Source: Septoria linicola (taxonomy: Eukaryota; Ascomycota; Dothideomycetes; Mycosphaerellales; Mycosphaerellaceae). Taken from it: DNA of 64,000 bases. The stretch lies in contig CP099424.1 in NCBI GenBank assembly GCA_024114885.1, positions 2,418,001-2,482,000 on the forward strand. The letters are read 5' to 3'. The notes beneath the pieces are model-generated. The model had not been told where the DNA came from, made no database searches, and saw nothing but the letters and a program-made list of their open reading frames with translations. Below, one piece after another: positions 10,058 to 21,600 of the stretch. Each line of letters begins with the position of its first letter. The stretch's first letter is position 1. Position numbers and translations under genes: made by a program.

Positions 10058-10063
10058 TCACTT
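10058..10063 (+). repeat. Right target-site duplication (TCACTT)
   Basis: Second copy of the hexamer that also precedes the left terminal repeat. It marks the right boundary of the insertion. Confidence 0.85.
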
Positions 10064-10193
10064 TCGGATCGCTCCTGCCCCACTGGCTGTGCAACGTCAG
10101 GCAGGTACGAAGCCACGAGCTGTAGAAGGTGCAAGCTACATTAATTCTCGAAATACTTTCCCCAGCCACAGATACGAGTATACCACCGCAACC

Positions 10194-10968
10194 ATGTCCA
10201 TCGCCGGCGCACGCAGCAACATTGACATCAATTGGCGCACCATCGACATTGACGCCCTTGACCCCGAATCATCCTCCAACTTCGATCTCACCACTCTCAC
10301 GCCCGCAATCGTCCCCACCTCGTCCGCAGAAGTCCAGACACTCGCTGGCCAAATACGACAACTCCTTCGAGGTGGCGACTCAGAAGGCGCATTACGAGGA
10401 GCCCTAGAGAACGCGCCCTACGGTGCCGACGATGCTGGGAAGGTACAACCACAATCCACCCAGGCAGCATCGCCCAAATCTACTTCCCTCTCTCCAAACA
10501 AATCTAACATGCTTTTGTGCTCTCTAGTCAATCCACCTCGCCACCGTCACCGAAATCCTGCAATCCATCCGCCAAGCCGAAATCACACCCATCTGCCAGC
10601 GAATAAACCAATCCGAAGGCGGCTCCGAAGTCCTCGACACGCTGATGAAGTACCTCTACAAGGGCATGGCCAAAGATGCACCCAGCAGTACAGGGCGCAG
10701 TGGGACACCGCAGCAAAACGTGACGCCGCAGGCTACAGGGTTCAGTCAAGTCGGCGGGAGAAGTTTTGGACAGGCGCAAGAAGGCGGTGGACAGGCGATG
10801 AGTGTGTTGTTGAGTTGGCATGAGAAGGTGAGAATCCCATTCTCTGCTCGTCTTTGCTTGGACATGTGTAGAGAGAGGTGAGAATGCTAACGTAAAGTGA
10901 TATAGTTGATTGAATTGGTTGGACCGGGAAGTATTGTCAGAGTCATGTCTGATCGGAGGACGGTATAG
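10194..10968 (+). CDS. ARC15: Arp2/3 complex subunit 5 (ARPC5, p16)
   Basis: Predicted 203-residue ARPC5, the smallest subunit of the actin-nucleating Arp2/3 complex, which binds the ARPC1/ARPC4 side and works at cortical actin patches and endocytic sites. Exons are 10194-10442, 10528-10827 and 10906-10968, and both introns are in phase 0. Family features seen are the N-terminal NWRTIDIDALDPES (the usual R-x-D-hD start), QIRQLLRGGDSEGALRGALENAP, the helix VTEILQSIRQ, the block DTLMKYLYKGMA, and the C-terminal LLSWHEK followed by GPGSIVRVMSDRRTV. The final exon encodes only 20 residues. The start has a good ACCATG context. The nearest upstream feature is a TIR transposon ending 137 bp before the ATG. 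Confidence 0.95.
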
Positions 10969-11538
10969 ACAGGCACAGTGACGAAACAAAGTCTATCGAA
11001 CAGTGTAGGATGAGGCCGAAAACGGGCTCAGCATCTTGTGTAAAAGCATTGACAGCAGCGAATGATGCTGATCGACAGCACTTCATGTGCCAGGCCATGC
11101 TGCTGGACTAAAACGACGAATTGATCAGAACAACTACAAAACAAGAATCTACCTTTCCATGGGCTTCCGAATGTCTATCAAGCTATGTCGCAAGTCCTCA
11201 ATCGGACGCTCGACTTTCTCTGTCAGAATAGGCGGCGATAGACGTCAGCGTCGAATAAATGCCCTGCCTGTGTTTGGCTTGTCAAGATGGTTGAGCGACA
11301 GACAAACACCGCCACCTTGATTAATCAGTGCTCTTGTGTATCACACTACGCCACCGATCCTCTCATTCACTGGGCGGAACATCGAAATTGGGAGATTGCT
11401 TGGTCGTCATATCATGATCTGAGTTTCTGAATTCTACTTGATTCTAGGCAAAGTGTGCTGCTGGACACCGCCATCTCTTCGCTCCAACGCTGTTCAATTA
11501 AGTACTGTATCCTAGGTTCTGTCGTAATGTGCTGCTCC
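10969..11538. other. Intergenic region between convergent genes
   Basis: 3' flanks of ARPC5 (plus) and the aspartic protease (minus). No gene, repeat or RNA was recognised. Confidence 0.5.
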
Positions 11539-13304
11539 TCACAGCATGAGGCCCGCTCCAATCGCAACGCCAACTGTCCAGAGGCCTGCCACGCAAAAGC
11601 CCGTCAAATCTGCGCTGGGGACAATCACTCCTGCCGCAGCAGCCGATGATGTTGCACCGTTGCCACCACTGCTGCCACTACCGCCAACTTGTGCATCGGC
11701 TGGCACAGCATCTGCGCCGGTGGCGGTTCCAACTGGTGTGGCGGCTGTGGCGACTGAATAGGATACAGAGCCTTGCACTTCAGCTGGTGGAGAAATCGAA
11801 TTAACAGCCGCAGTCTGTACTCCAGAGACTGCCGCCGCGACTCCAGTCGGGCCATCCTGTACGGTGACTATGTCTGCACTGCCGGGATTCTTCGCAGCTT
11901 GTGCAATCGAGCCTTGACCATTGTCGAGATCGAATACCACATACATACTCCGAAGAACAGCGTCACCCAAAGTAAGGAAAGGCTGACCAGAGTTGTCTGG
12001 GCTCAAGAGGAATACACAGGCTTCGTCATTGCCTCTCCTCGAGTATGGAATTGGCTTGCGAGAAGTCGGGTCGATGAGAGGGATAATGAATTGGTCAGGT
12101 GTAACATTGATGGCAATCTTGCCGGCGAACTCCAGGGACAGAGAAGGTCCTGACTTCCGGTACTCGCAGGAACAAGCACCACTCTGATCAACGAACGGAA
12201 AGTTCGGTGCAATGTACTCGCTGTAGTACCGTGCTGGGATCGACCAAGCAGTACTTCCAGTATCCAGCAGAACCGGTAGTGCTGGGTCACTGCGAGTATA
12301 TGCCTCGACACCGTCGCTGCCGCCGCTCCACAGTTGCTGCGTGTTGCCATTTGCGGTAACATTGGCCCCAGTCACTGTAGTGATGAAGTTGAGCCCATTC
12401 TCTTGTCCATCGAAGTACTGAGGCAAGAAGTTGACAGTCGCAAGCTCGCCCGTGTATTTGCTCCTGTCAATTCCGCCAAAGAGAATTGTTCCTGAGTCGG
12501 CATCGGCATCATTCAAGAAGACAGAGTACAGCCTAGAGGCAATCTCTCCAGCACCCTTGAGCACCTGCCGGCCGAGATGGATTAGCATTTGCACTTCTTG
12601 TTGTTCTCTCTGGCTTCGCACTCACCTCCGGCATATTTGGATAGATGTTGCGGACCGACGTGACTGCTTCGTTGTTGCTGTAGCCAAGACCCATAAGTCC
12701 AATAGCGTAGCCCGTCGTGGAATCAACTGTTGTGGCCACTCCGAATTGGACAGGTGAGATCTCCACATCGCCGATACCAATGACATCTGAGCCGTAAGGT
12801 CCTGATGCAGAGCTTCCGTCTCCAAAGCTGACGACAGCTGTCAGTATGCTTGACCGATCTGCCTACCACGTTGGGCTTGCAGTCTCACCTCGTGTTGAAG
12901 GCTGGGGCAGCGTCCACTTCATTGTATGTACTCGACTTCGAAAGGTCGTATGTCCCGCCCTCGCAAGCTTGTGTTGCACTCGGTGGGTCCTCGCAGGTAG
13001 GTGCCGATGATGCATCGAAGTATAGATCAGACGACCCAGTGTCGAGGATGACAGTTTGTGGTTGAGCTGGTGTACCGACAGTCAAGTTCGCGTAGTAGGC
13101 CCCGCCGTCAGACCAGGCCAGAACGTCGAAGATGTTTGTGCCAACTGTGCCATCTTGTCTTCGCGTGAGATTCGGAGGAGCAGGTATGCTTCGTGCAAAT
13201 AGATCTGTTCTGCCGCCGGTATGTCTGTCACGCTTCACGATGTCCAGCTCAGGCAGTGCCTGTGCAGAGGCCAAGAGCAGAGGTGCAAGCTCCGGGGCCC
13301 GCAT
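11539..13304 (-). CDS. Secreted GPI-type aspartic protease (pepsin family A1)
   Basis: Predicted 547-residue pepsin-like aspartyl protease of the yapsin/OPSB type. Exons are 13304-12889, 12827-12626 and 12564-11539. It starts with a short hydrophobic signal sequence (ELAPLLLASAQALP) followed by a basic propeptide with dibasic sites (VKRD, LTRRQ). The two catalytic aspartates are in VILDTGSSDLYF (~88) and VLLDTGSTAWSI (~307). FGDGSSASG forms the flap region, and cysteine pairs are present (CEDPP...CEGG; CSCEY...CVF). The C-terminal 120 residues are Ser/Ala/Gly-rich and end in a hydrophobic tail (AGLWTVGVAIGAGLML), as expected for GPI anchoring. It probably acts on cell-surface or secreted proteins. 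The glycine-poor loop and the Ser-rich stem are normal for this group. Confidence 0.92.
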
Positions 13305-13399
13305 GGTGGTACCTTGCTATGTATCTGTAATCCTGGTCGTGATATGCAGCTGTATAGTAAGGTATCTGTATGAATTGTATGGCAGGACGATGAGATGTT
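13305..13399. other. Short spacer / protease promoter
   Basis: Upstream region of the aspartic protease. It may also hold the 3' end of the hypothetical open frame at 13400-14095. Confidence 0.3.
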
Positions 13400-14095
13400 C
13401 TATGTTTGGTGTCGTTGATGAAGAAGGAAAACAGAATAACAGGAAATGATGATGCTATACAAACCGCAGGAAGACTGGAGACGCGAGGAAAGAGGACCAA
13501 ACGTCACAGCAGCCACATCTCGAAGCACAGGATCGTGCTTGCTGAGATCAGGAACGTGCTTCGAACTTGACCAAGCCTCTTCAAGGCGAACACGAAAGCT
13601 TGTCTGAAAGGTGACGATCCGTTTGGTAGCGCTGGACTTTTTCGGCGCGTCCAGAAGCCAGTCCGTGGAGGCTGTGGAGGCGTCAGGTTGACTAAAAACC
13701 TGCGGCATGATTTGTCGCATGTTGCGGCTGAACTGATTGGTAACTCGCTGCGGAGCTGACGCGGCAGCATCTTGACGATGATGATGTCGAAGAAGTGCAC
13801 AAAGAAGAGCGTCCTCGCGGAAAGAAGTGCCGGAAGCTTTCACACTGTTCCACTTTTGATTGGTTCGGGCGAGTCCTGTGTCGGATTCGAAGGAGACCAG
13901 AAATCTGAGCAGGCAACGGGAGTCTGCATCTATACAATAATTTCGCTGGCCATTCGAGATGCTCCAAGCCTGCTTCATATAGTCAGCTGCAACGAAGTTA
14001 GGATTGAGGCGCGCCGCGGCAGCTCTTCGTGGGCCTGCCATCAAAACCACAAGCAGCTCACGACTGCTGAATGTTGCGCTCGTGTCTACCTTCAT
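13400..14095 (-). CDS. Hypothetical protein, about 231 residues
   Basis: An uninterrupted minus-strand open frame with two possible starts (14095, or 14041 giving MAGPRRAAAARLNPNF). I see no signal peptide and no family motif. The middle contains DADSRCLLRFLVSFESDTGL and a His-rich run (RHHHRQD). The C terminus ends in a hydrophobic, Ser-rich stretch. The long open frame and lack of interruptions are the only support. It could be a lineage-specific gene or a chance frame. It points the same way as the aspartic protease and ends about 95 bp upstream of it. Confidence 0.35.
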   Translation of the reverse strand: MKVDTSATFSSRELLVVLMAGPRRAAAARLNPNFVAADYMKQAWSISNGQRNYCIDADSRCLLRFLVSFESDTGLARTNQKWNSVKASGTSFREDALLCALLRHHHRQDAAASAPQRVTNQFSRNMRQIMPQVFSQPDASTASTDWLLDAPKKSSATKRIVTFQTSFRVRLEEAWSSSKHVPDLSKHDPVLRDVAAVTFGPLSSRLQSSCGLYSIIISCYSVFLLHQRHQT

Positions 14096-14517
14096 CGGTC
14101 AAATTGCCGTGCAAGCTGTGTGGACGGTGGTTATCACGACTAGCATACTGGTCTGCACGATAGAGAGAGATCACATCTACACTGTATCCGCAGAGGACCA
14201 AGATGGGAATCGTGACTCTGACGCTTCACCCAGTGGATTCCCAATGTGATGCGCTGGACGCAGCATGCGGACCAAGGTTCAGATTTCATCACAAAGAAAC
14301 GCCTCTCAATCGTCAAGAGGTAGCTCCTGCAGATGATGCAGCTCCTATGCTCCTGCCTGCCAAGGGCTGCAGCTTCCCGACGTTGCACAGAGCCGTGCAG
14401 ATCTGGTTGAAAGACAGCCGTAGATCAGCCTCTTGACATGTCTTGAAAGCATCCCAACTGCTCGAAATCGAAGCTACATCCACTAGCTTGCCTGACGCAA
14501 GAGATCCATACGCCAAA
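14096..14517. other. Promoter region of the FAD-linked oxidase
   Basis: Upstream region of the secreted oxidase that starts at 14518. Small open frames here have no recognisable motifs. Confidence 0.45.
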
Positions 14518-16297
14518 ATGGCAGGTCTGCGAGCTGTTCTGGCACTCTTGCTCATTTTCATCTTCTCTACTGTTACTGTCGCAGATGTGGCGGCATGCGT
14601 GAGTCTTCATATCAGTCTGACAGTCTGCAACAGCTTACACATTACCAGTGTCAAGTCCTTGCATCCCGCTTCGAAGCTGAGCAAGTCTTCGCACACGATG
14701 ACCCAGGCTACACACCTCAGAATTCAAGATGGACTCTGAACGCACAGCTCAGTCCTACCTGTATCTTTAAGCCATACTCTTCTGGAGACGTGGCATACGC
14801 TGTCAAAGTCTTCACTGCTGAAGACTGTGCCTTTGCCATCAAATCTGGAGGGCACACTCCCTGGGCAGGCGCAAACAACATCAACGAAGGCATTACCGTC
14901 GACTTGTCGTTCCTCAACGCAACCACATTATCTGCTGACAGAACCTTCGTCAGCCTTGGTGCCGGCGGAACGTGGGGCAACGCATATACTGCCCTGAACG
15001 GCACTGGCATTGCATTTCCGGGAGGGCGAGTCAAAAGTGTTGGCATTGGAGGACTTACTCTAGGAGGCGGCTACAGCTGGCTTACTCCAAAGGTCGGCTG
15101 GGTGGCTGACAACGTCCTGAATTACGAGATTGTGCTTGGATCTGGAGAGGTGAGTGTCTGCGGACCAAGCAAGTTCTACAACAGCATCCAACCGCTTGTG
15201 CACACCTTTGGAACCACTTCTGCGCTAGCTGAACAACGCTGAACATATGGCTGACCTGCCCCTTCTCCCAGATCAAAAATGTGAACCAAAGCAGCGATGG
15301 GGGCTTGTTTCTAGCGTTGAAAGGAGGAGGCAACAACTTCGGTATCGTGACACGCTTTGATATTGCTGCTGTCGAACACGATCAGAAGATTTGGGGAGGC
15401 TTTGTTTCAATGTCGACCAATGCCACGGTGGACAATCTGCAAGCTTTCCAGGACTTTATGGAAGACGCTGGTCGTGGTCTTGATGATACCTCACTCGTTG
15501 CTCTGGAGTTTGTACTTGGCCCCAACGACTCTGAAGGACAAATCTTGAACTGGATAACCTCGACAGGCCCCATTCAACAGGACTCTGCGCTTTGGTCGTA
15601 CGACCCACTCTTCAGTGGTGCCCAACTGCTCAACAACACTGGATGGACGACCTTCGCTGACTTCTCCAACAACATTCCCCCGGTCTCGCGGGTGACATTC
15701 GCAACTACGACCTTCCAGCCTGCTTACATTGCTTCTGTTCCGGTCATTCATCAGATCCATCAGATCACTCAAGATGTGTATAACAACTTCAGTCACATCC
15801 CCAACTTCACGTGGGACGTGCAATACGAGCCACTCCCGCGCGTGTACCTCGACCGGAGAGCCATGCGCGGTGGCAACGTGATGGGACTCGACTACACAGA
15901 CAAGGACCTGGTCATAGCATTCCTTATGCCATTGTGGTGAGTTGAATGCCCTGCGCAAGAACGTCTTTGCCTGCGTGTGGCATTCATGTCACATCGAGCA
16001 TCAGCAGACAGGCTTTCACTGGCTCGGTACTGAAGCTGACACGGCTCCAGGGAAGATGCCCAGTTCGACGACGAAGTCGATCGTGCAATACACACGTGGC
16101 TAGACCGTGTGCATGAGTTCATCAATATCCACGATGTCGGCTATCCCTTCGAGTACCTCAACTATGCCGCACCGTTTCAGGAACCTTTTGCGAGCTACGG
16201 ATCCAAGAGTCTTCGGTTTCTAAAGGATGTCAGCAAGAGGTACGATCCAGAGCAAGTCTTCCAGAGACTGGTACCGGGAGGATTCAAGCTCAATTGA
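14518..16297 (+). CDS. Secreted FAD-linked oxidase (berberine-bridge / VAO type)
   Basis: Predicted 497-residue flavin-dependent oxidase of the VAO/BBE group with a signal peptide (hydrophobic run LRAVLALLLIFIFSTVTVADV). Exons are 14518-14598, 14649-15149, 15272-15936 and 16051-16297. The FAD-binding PCMH domain shows CIFKPYSSGDVAYAVKVF and the flavin-attachment motif KSGGHTPWAGANN (His ~96), followed by GAGGTWGNAYTAL and GGLTLGGGYSWLTPKVG. The second site, where bicovalent BBE enzymes have Cys, reads GGRVKSVGIGG with no cysteine, so single covalent attachment through His is expected. LKGGGNNFGIVTRFDI precedes the substrate domain. The C-terminal BBE segment ends YDPEQVFQRLVPGGFKLN. Such enzymes oxidise alcohols, sugars or alkaloid-like compounds outside or inside the secretory pathway. 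It faces an MFS gene 50 bp away and is near NPS10, which hints at metabolite biosynthesis. Confidence 0.93.
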
Positions 16298-16347
16298 GAC
16301 ACAAGAGTTCGAAATCAACGCTCTGTTGCTGCAGTGCTGTCCATGTA

Positions 16348-17895
16348 CTATACAATCGTTCTCAAGCTCCAGCCGCCTTTGTTCACTCTGCAGACACAGA
16401 TCAAACCGGCTGCCACAATTGTCATGATTCCTCCATAGACCCAGATATAGGTGTATCCACTCGCTTCCAAGATTGCACCGGATATCGGCGTGCCCACTAG
16501 GATACCTATACTTGTGCAAGCGAAGCCCATTCCCATCCGAGTTCCGATCATGCCTCGATTCTTGGTAATGTGCACGTAGATCGTGGGAGGCATGGAGACG
16601 AACGTTCCAGAGAAGAAGCCATACAGTGCAGCGATGGCTGCTACTGCTCCGAAGCTCTTGGTCGGGATCAGGCAGAGAGATAAGATGCCTGTGAGCAATG
16701 TGCATGGGATCACAACGTTGAATAGACCCAATTTATCAGCAACGATGTTAGGCAGTATCCTTCCAGCAGTCGATGCCGCATTGAGTATTGCCAGAAGGTA
16801 GAAAGCCAGGTCCGGCGAAGCTCCAATCTCGAGAGCGTAGGACTGGATGTAGAAGAACGGCGTGTACAACCCCAGAAATCCCACGAAAGTTCCCAGCACG
16901 AAGAACGTATAAGGGATCTCTTTCCAAGCAGCCAGGTCCAGAAACTTCCTTCGTCCAGCAGGCAGAACTCGGATCCTGAATACCGCGCAACTCACTCCCA
17001 AAGTCGCCAATTCGATGAAACCCAGGACTCTCGTCGCCCAGCCGAATCCGATCACGGGCTGTAAGCGATAGAACACAATCGGATAGATCACACCACCAAT
17101 ACTACTCCCTGCCGCTGCCAATCCCACCGCTGTGGCGATCTTCGTGGAGAAATACGTGCTCAGTACCGCCACACATGGAATGAAAAGACATCCTGTCCCG
17201 AGGCCAATGCAGATGGACTGGCTGAGGAAGACTTGATAGTACGTGGTCGAAAGGGAGAGCATCATCTGCCCCAGTACGACCAGAAATGTGCCTGTGAGAA
17301 CGAGAGCTCGCGCGTAGCCTGCGTCGTAGATTGGGCCGGTCAGGGAGCCGACGAGCATGAGGAGAGTTCCTTGTACAGAGCCGATCCAGGAGATGGCGCT
17401 GGGGGTGGACGTGGAGAGTAGGCCTGTTTCGTAGTAGGTCTGGTATGTGCCGCTGAGAAATACGGTCAGTATGTGTTGATTGATAGATGTGGTGTCCGGA
17501 GACCACGTACAATGTGTTCACTATACCCCAGGTGTTCTGGAGGGCGACGTGATTAGCTTAAGAAGAATTGGAATCGTGGTCGTGGAGTTTGAACTTACCA
17601 TGAACAAGAAGAAGGACGAAACTACTTGCAGCCACGCCCATAGCCCTCCGTTCGGAACACTTTTGATATTGTTCACACTGGGCTTAGAAGAGGCTTTCGT
17701 GGCGACTCGTTCCAAATCATCACGGTCGATCTCTCCTTTGTCATCGTGGAATTCATGTTCGTCGTGCTCAGTGAAAGGCGGCTCAGTAGCCTCGATGAGT
17801 TCCTCCTGCCTTCGGGCAAGGTTCTGCGGTCGTTGTTCGTTTGACTTCTCCAGCTCGATGTCTTGGCCCAAGTCACTTGCAGAAGAGTGAGACAT
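16348..17895 (-). CDS. MFS transporter (monocarboxylate-porter-like)
   Basis: Predicted 475-residue major-facilitator transporter, with exons 17895-17599, 17536-17511 (only 26 bases) and 17452-16348. A cytosolic acidic N terminus of ~80 residues (EHDEHEFHDDKGEIDRDD) precedes NGGLWAWLQVVSSFFLFM and NTWGIVNTFGTYQTYYE, the typical start of fungal MCT-like permeases (Mch/EsbP family). About twelve hydrophobic segments follow. These include GSVQGTLLMLVGSLTGPIYD, the glycine-rich GLAAAGSSIGGVIYPI, and C-terminal NRGMIGTRMGMGFACTSIGI and GTPISGAILEASG. It is tail to tail with the secreted oxidase (50 bp between stops) and next to NPS10, so it may export or import a related compound. The substrate is unknown. 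Confidence 0.92.
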
Positions 17896-18601
17896 CTTGC
17901 TATGCTTGGCAAAATTTGGCTTTTCGGCTCTTCGGCAGCAAGGGGAAGGGACGACGTTCTTGTGCTTAGTCCCTAGTTCCTGGTAGACTCTATCGCGACA
18001 TCATGGTATCAGGGCTCAAATATGGAGGGGGTCGAGACGAGCAAGGAAGCAAGACAGTGTGTTCAACGACAGACGACTCGCGCGTCTCTTGTTGCAAAAG
18101 TCCGCCGAAAGAAAGGCGGGCAAACGCCCGCGGCAGATGGTTTTGCTCGCTAAACGTGCCGCACTGCCGGTATGGTATCTACTACAATCAATATATGTGA
18201 GGGAGCATTTCATGTCTATCGCTCCACATCTTCTGAGGGCAGCATTGATAGAGCCGATTCGATCCTGTGGCCTGCTGACAACTATTTGAATCGAAAGCAT
18301 CTTCATAAAGCTGACATTTCAGATTTCTGGTGCCGAGATGACTACCACGAGCCTTTCGAGATCGACAGTACCAGACGCAAAGCACGTGTGTGGCGTGCAT
18401 GCATCGCGTGCTACGATGTGGGGAGGATGCAGACGCACGCGATGACACGGCTGGGTGATGCAAACAATACTGGTATGATGAGCTCACACTAATTCTTGTT
18501 GACAAGACTGTTCATGCTAACGCTATCATCTATGTAGTCATGGTGTTGCTTCAAATATCTGTACATTTTTGAACTCCACTGCAATGCATTCATGTTTCGC
18601 A
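17896..18601. other. Intergenic region between MFS and NPS10-like gene
   Basis: MFS promoter and NPS10 3' flank. No gene-like frame or repeat was recognised. Confidence 0.5.
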
Positions 18602-21600
18602 TCATATTGGCTCGTCTCTTGGCTCGATCAGGATCTCATTCACAGCAACATGATCAGGCTGCTTCAATCCAAACACGATCGCATTCGCTACATCGCTGGG
18701 ATCCAGAATCTTTGCACCACTAGGCTCTCCATAGGCTTTGATGGCTTCAGCATCAGTCGACATGCCAAGCAGATCTGTCTGGGTGTTTCCAGGTTGCACA
18801 GCAGTCACTCTCAAGCCCTTACCTGCTGTCTCCAGGCGGAGCGACTGCAGTGTAGCTTCGACGAAAAACTTGGAAGCCGAGTAGACTCCGAGGCCAGGGA
18901 AAACTTTCCGTCCAGCATCGGAAGAGATGGCAACAATGTGGCCAGCGCCACGTTCCAACATTCCAGGAACACTAGCTGACAAGCAGTGCAGCAGACCTTT
19001 GCAGTTTACATCGACTGTAGTGTTCCATTCCTCCATCTGTGCGTTGGCCATCATCGTGAAATACATGACTCCGGCGCAGGAAACGAGGATGTCAACTGGA
19101 CCGAGCTCCCGTTCTGCAGTTTGGAACAGATCGTCCACTTGCTCTTTCACAGTAACGTCTGTCTGCTTGATGATGACCTTACCGTCTCGGACCACGAGTC
19201 TTCGCTTAAGACTCTCCAACGCAGCGGTACGTCGAGCAGCAAGGACAAGATGGCAGCCTTCTACGGCCAGAGCAGCGGCTACAGCGGCACCGATGCCAGA
19301 AGAAGCGCCTGTGATCACGGCAACGCGGCCAGTGAGTATACTCTTGCGTACAGAAAGAGCTGAGCCACCGAGAGCGCTGTTGCGAAGTGGTGCTTGGTTG
19401 AGCCATCCTCTTGCGAACCAGTGGCGGGCATAAGTCTCGAGTAGAACGCTATCCACTTTAGGTCGCTCCACGATGGCACGGAAAGGTCTCGTTTGGGCAT
19501 TGTTGAGCACGACGATATCTCGTAGGAAGCCAACACTTGGCATACCACTGCGCATGATGTCGATCGTGAAGGCTCCCTCACCTCCCTTTGCTGCTCCTCT
19601 TCGCCCGGTCCATAGATTCACCCATTCGTCAAATTCCATGGGCTGTGTAGGGTAGCCAAGTTCTGTAAAATGCTCGAAGACTTGGCTAGTCTCGATTGGG
19701 TCCGGGTCACCAAGATGGAAGACAAGCTGCTTCGCGTGTGTTTGGTTGCCAAGGTGAACGATGGCCTTGCTCACAAAATCGACTGGTGTCATCTCTGCTC
19801 GCCATCCTTGCACGTTCGGGTAGTATCCGAGATGGATGGACTCTACGAAGAGTGCAGTAAGCAGATCCCAGGCGTTGGCTGCGCCAGTTGAGCTGTGTCC
19901 AGAAATGGTTCCAGCACGCAATATCCTCACAGGCAGACCGCGGCGACCAGCCTCAAGCACAAGCTGCTCAGCAGCCCATTTCGTCTGGCCGTATCCATCT
20001 GGAATCTTCTCCGGTACAGCATCGACATACAGCATTGCATCCTCCGGCCAGCCGTGACCGGATTCAGAAGGTGGCAGAACACCGTTTGTCGAGACGTATT
20101 GAACTGTGGCACCGCCTGCGCAGGCCAGGCGAAGAATCTCCTTTGTACCGTCCACGTTGCTGCCTCTGAGCGCGGCGTACGGGTATACCAAGTTGACTTG
20201 GGCGGCAGCGTGAACGATCACGTCCACTCTCGCAGCGAGATCGCTGAACTTCTCAGGCGAGAGGCCAAGACGCTTCCTAGGCAGATCTCCAGGCAGGACT
20301 TCCACCCGCTCCATTACGGAGTCGCTCCATAAGCCGAGATCGATCAAGTTCTTCCGTACCCTTGCGGTGCAGCCAGGCCTGTCCTCTTCCGAAGACTCCT
20401 GCGATCGCACAAGACAGATAATTTGAGCTGACGTGCTTTCCAGAAGCTCGTGAAGGAGGAAGGCGCCCAAGAAACCAGTAGATCCAGTAAGGAGGACAGT
20501 CTTGGCGTCCTTGAGAGCACGAATCTTTGCGCCATTTGGCTCAATGTCGCGATCCAGGTAGGAGTCTTTGCGCAAAGCAGTGGGTAAGTCTGATTGCACT
20601 GCCGCAATAGTACCATCACGCACTTCTCGAACGGCGTGGAGGTGGCTCTCTAGCGTGGGAGGATCTGCCAGCCTGCCGACTGGAATGCGGAAGCCAAAGC
20701 GCCGAGAGAGCTTGGAAGCCAGTGCTGCAAGTGAGAGGGAGTGACCACCAAGGTCGAAAAAGCTGTGCTCTGGCTTCAAAGACTTTTGAGAGGCTCCCAG
20801 TGTTGCTGCCCAGATCTCTGCAATGTCATCAATGCTGATTGGGTCCTTTGCAGGCTTTGCTCCATTCGTTGTCTTTGCTGGGATCGGCGATGGGAGGCTC
20901 TTCAGATCGATCTTGCCAGATACACTATGCGTTGGCAGCTCGCTGAGTTCTACCCATAACGTCGGAATCATGTACTGAGCGAGGTATGGCGCGACAATCT
21001 TCCGCGCTGCCGGACTGTGATTGCTATCATCAGCTTCGACAGCTGGGCGCTCGCCGGCTTCTGGATCCTTCACATAGTAAGCCACGAGCTGTCGGTCCAG
21101 ACCATCTCCGTACGCGGTCACTGCACATTGCCTCACTCCGAGGTATCTCGTGATGGTGTCTTCCACCTTCGCTGGTACAACGGAATACCCTCGCAGCTTG
21201 ATCATGGTGCCAGTACGTCCGGTAATCTCGAGCAGGCCATTCTTGTGTAGCACGGCCAAATCGCCAGTCCTGTAGATCTTCGCATCGGCGGAGGCGCTAT
21301 TGTATGTATCTGGCAAGAAGGCTGCGGCAGTGGTCTCAGGACGATTGAGGTAGCCACGAGCTAAGAGAGATCCACCGACATAGAGTTCTCCACTGTTGCC
21401 TGCTTCGACTTCCTTACCATCATCGTCCAGAACATGGATATGCTCCGGTTCCAGTGGCTTTCCAACAGGGCAGTTCGATGCCTCATCGTCAAGCATTTCC
21501 GAGACATCACCACATGCAATTTCGTGTGTCTCACATGCACTGTAGCAGTTCAATAGCCGGACCTTCGGCAGGGCTTTCAAAGCCCTTCGGGCAAGATCCG

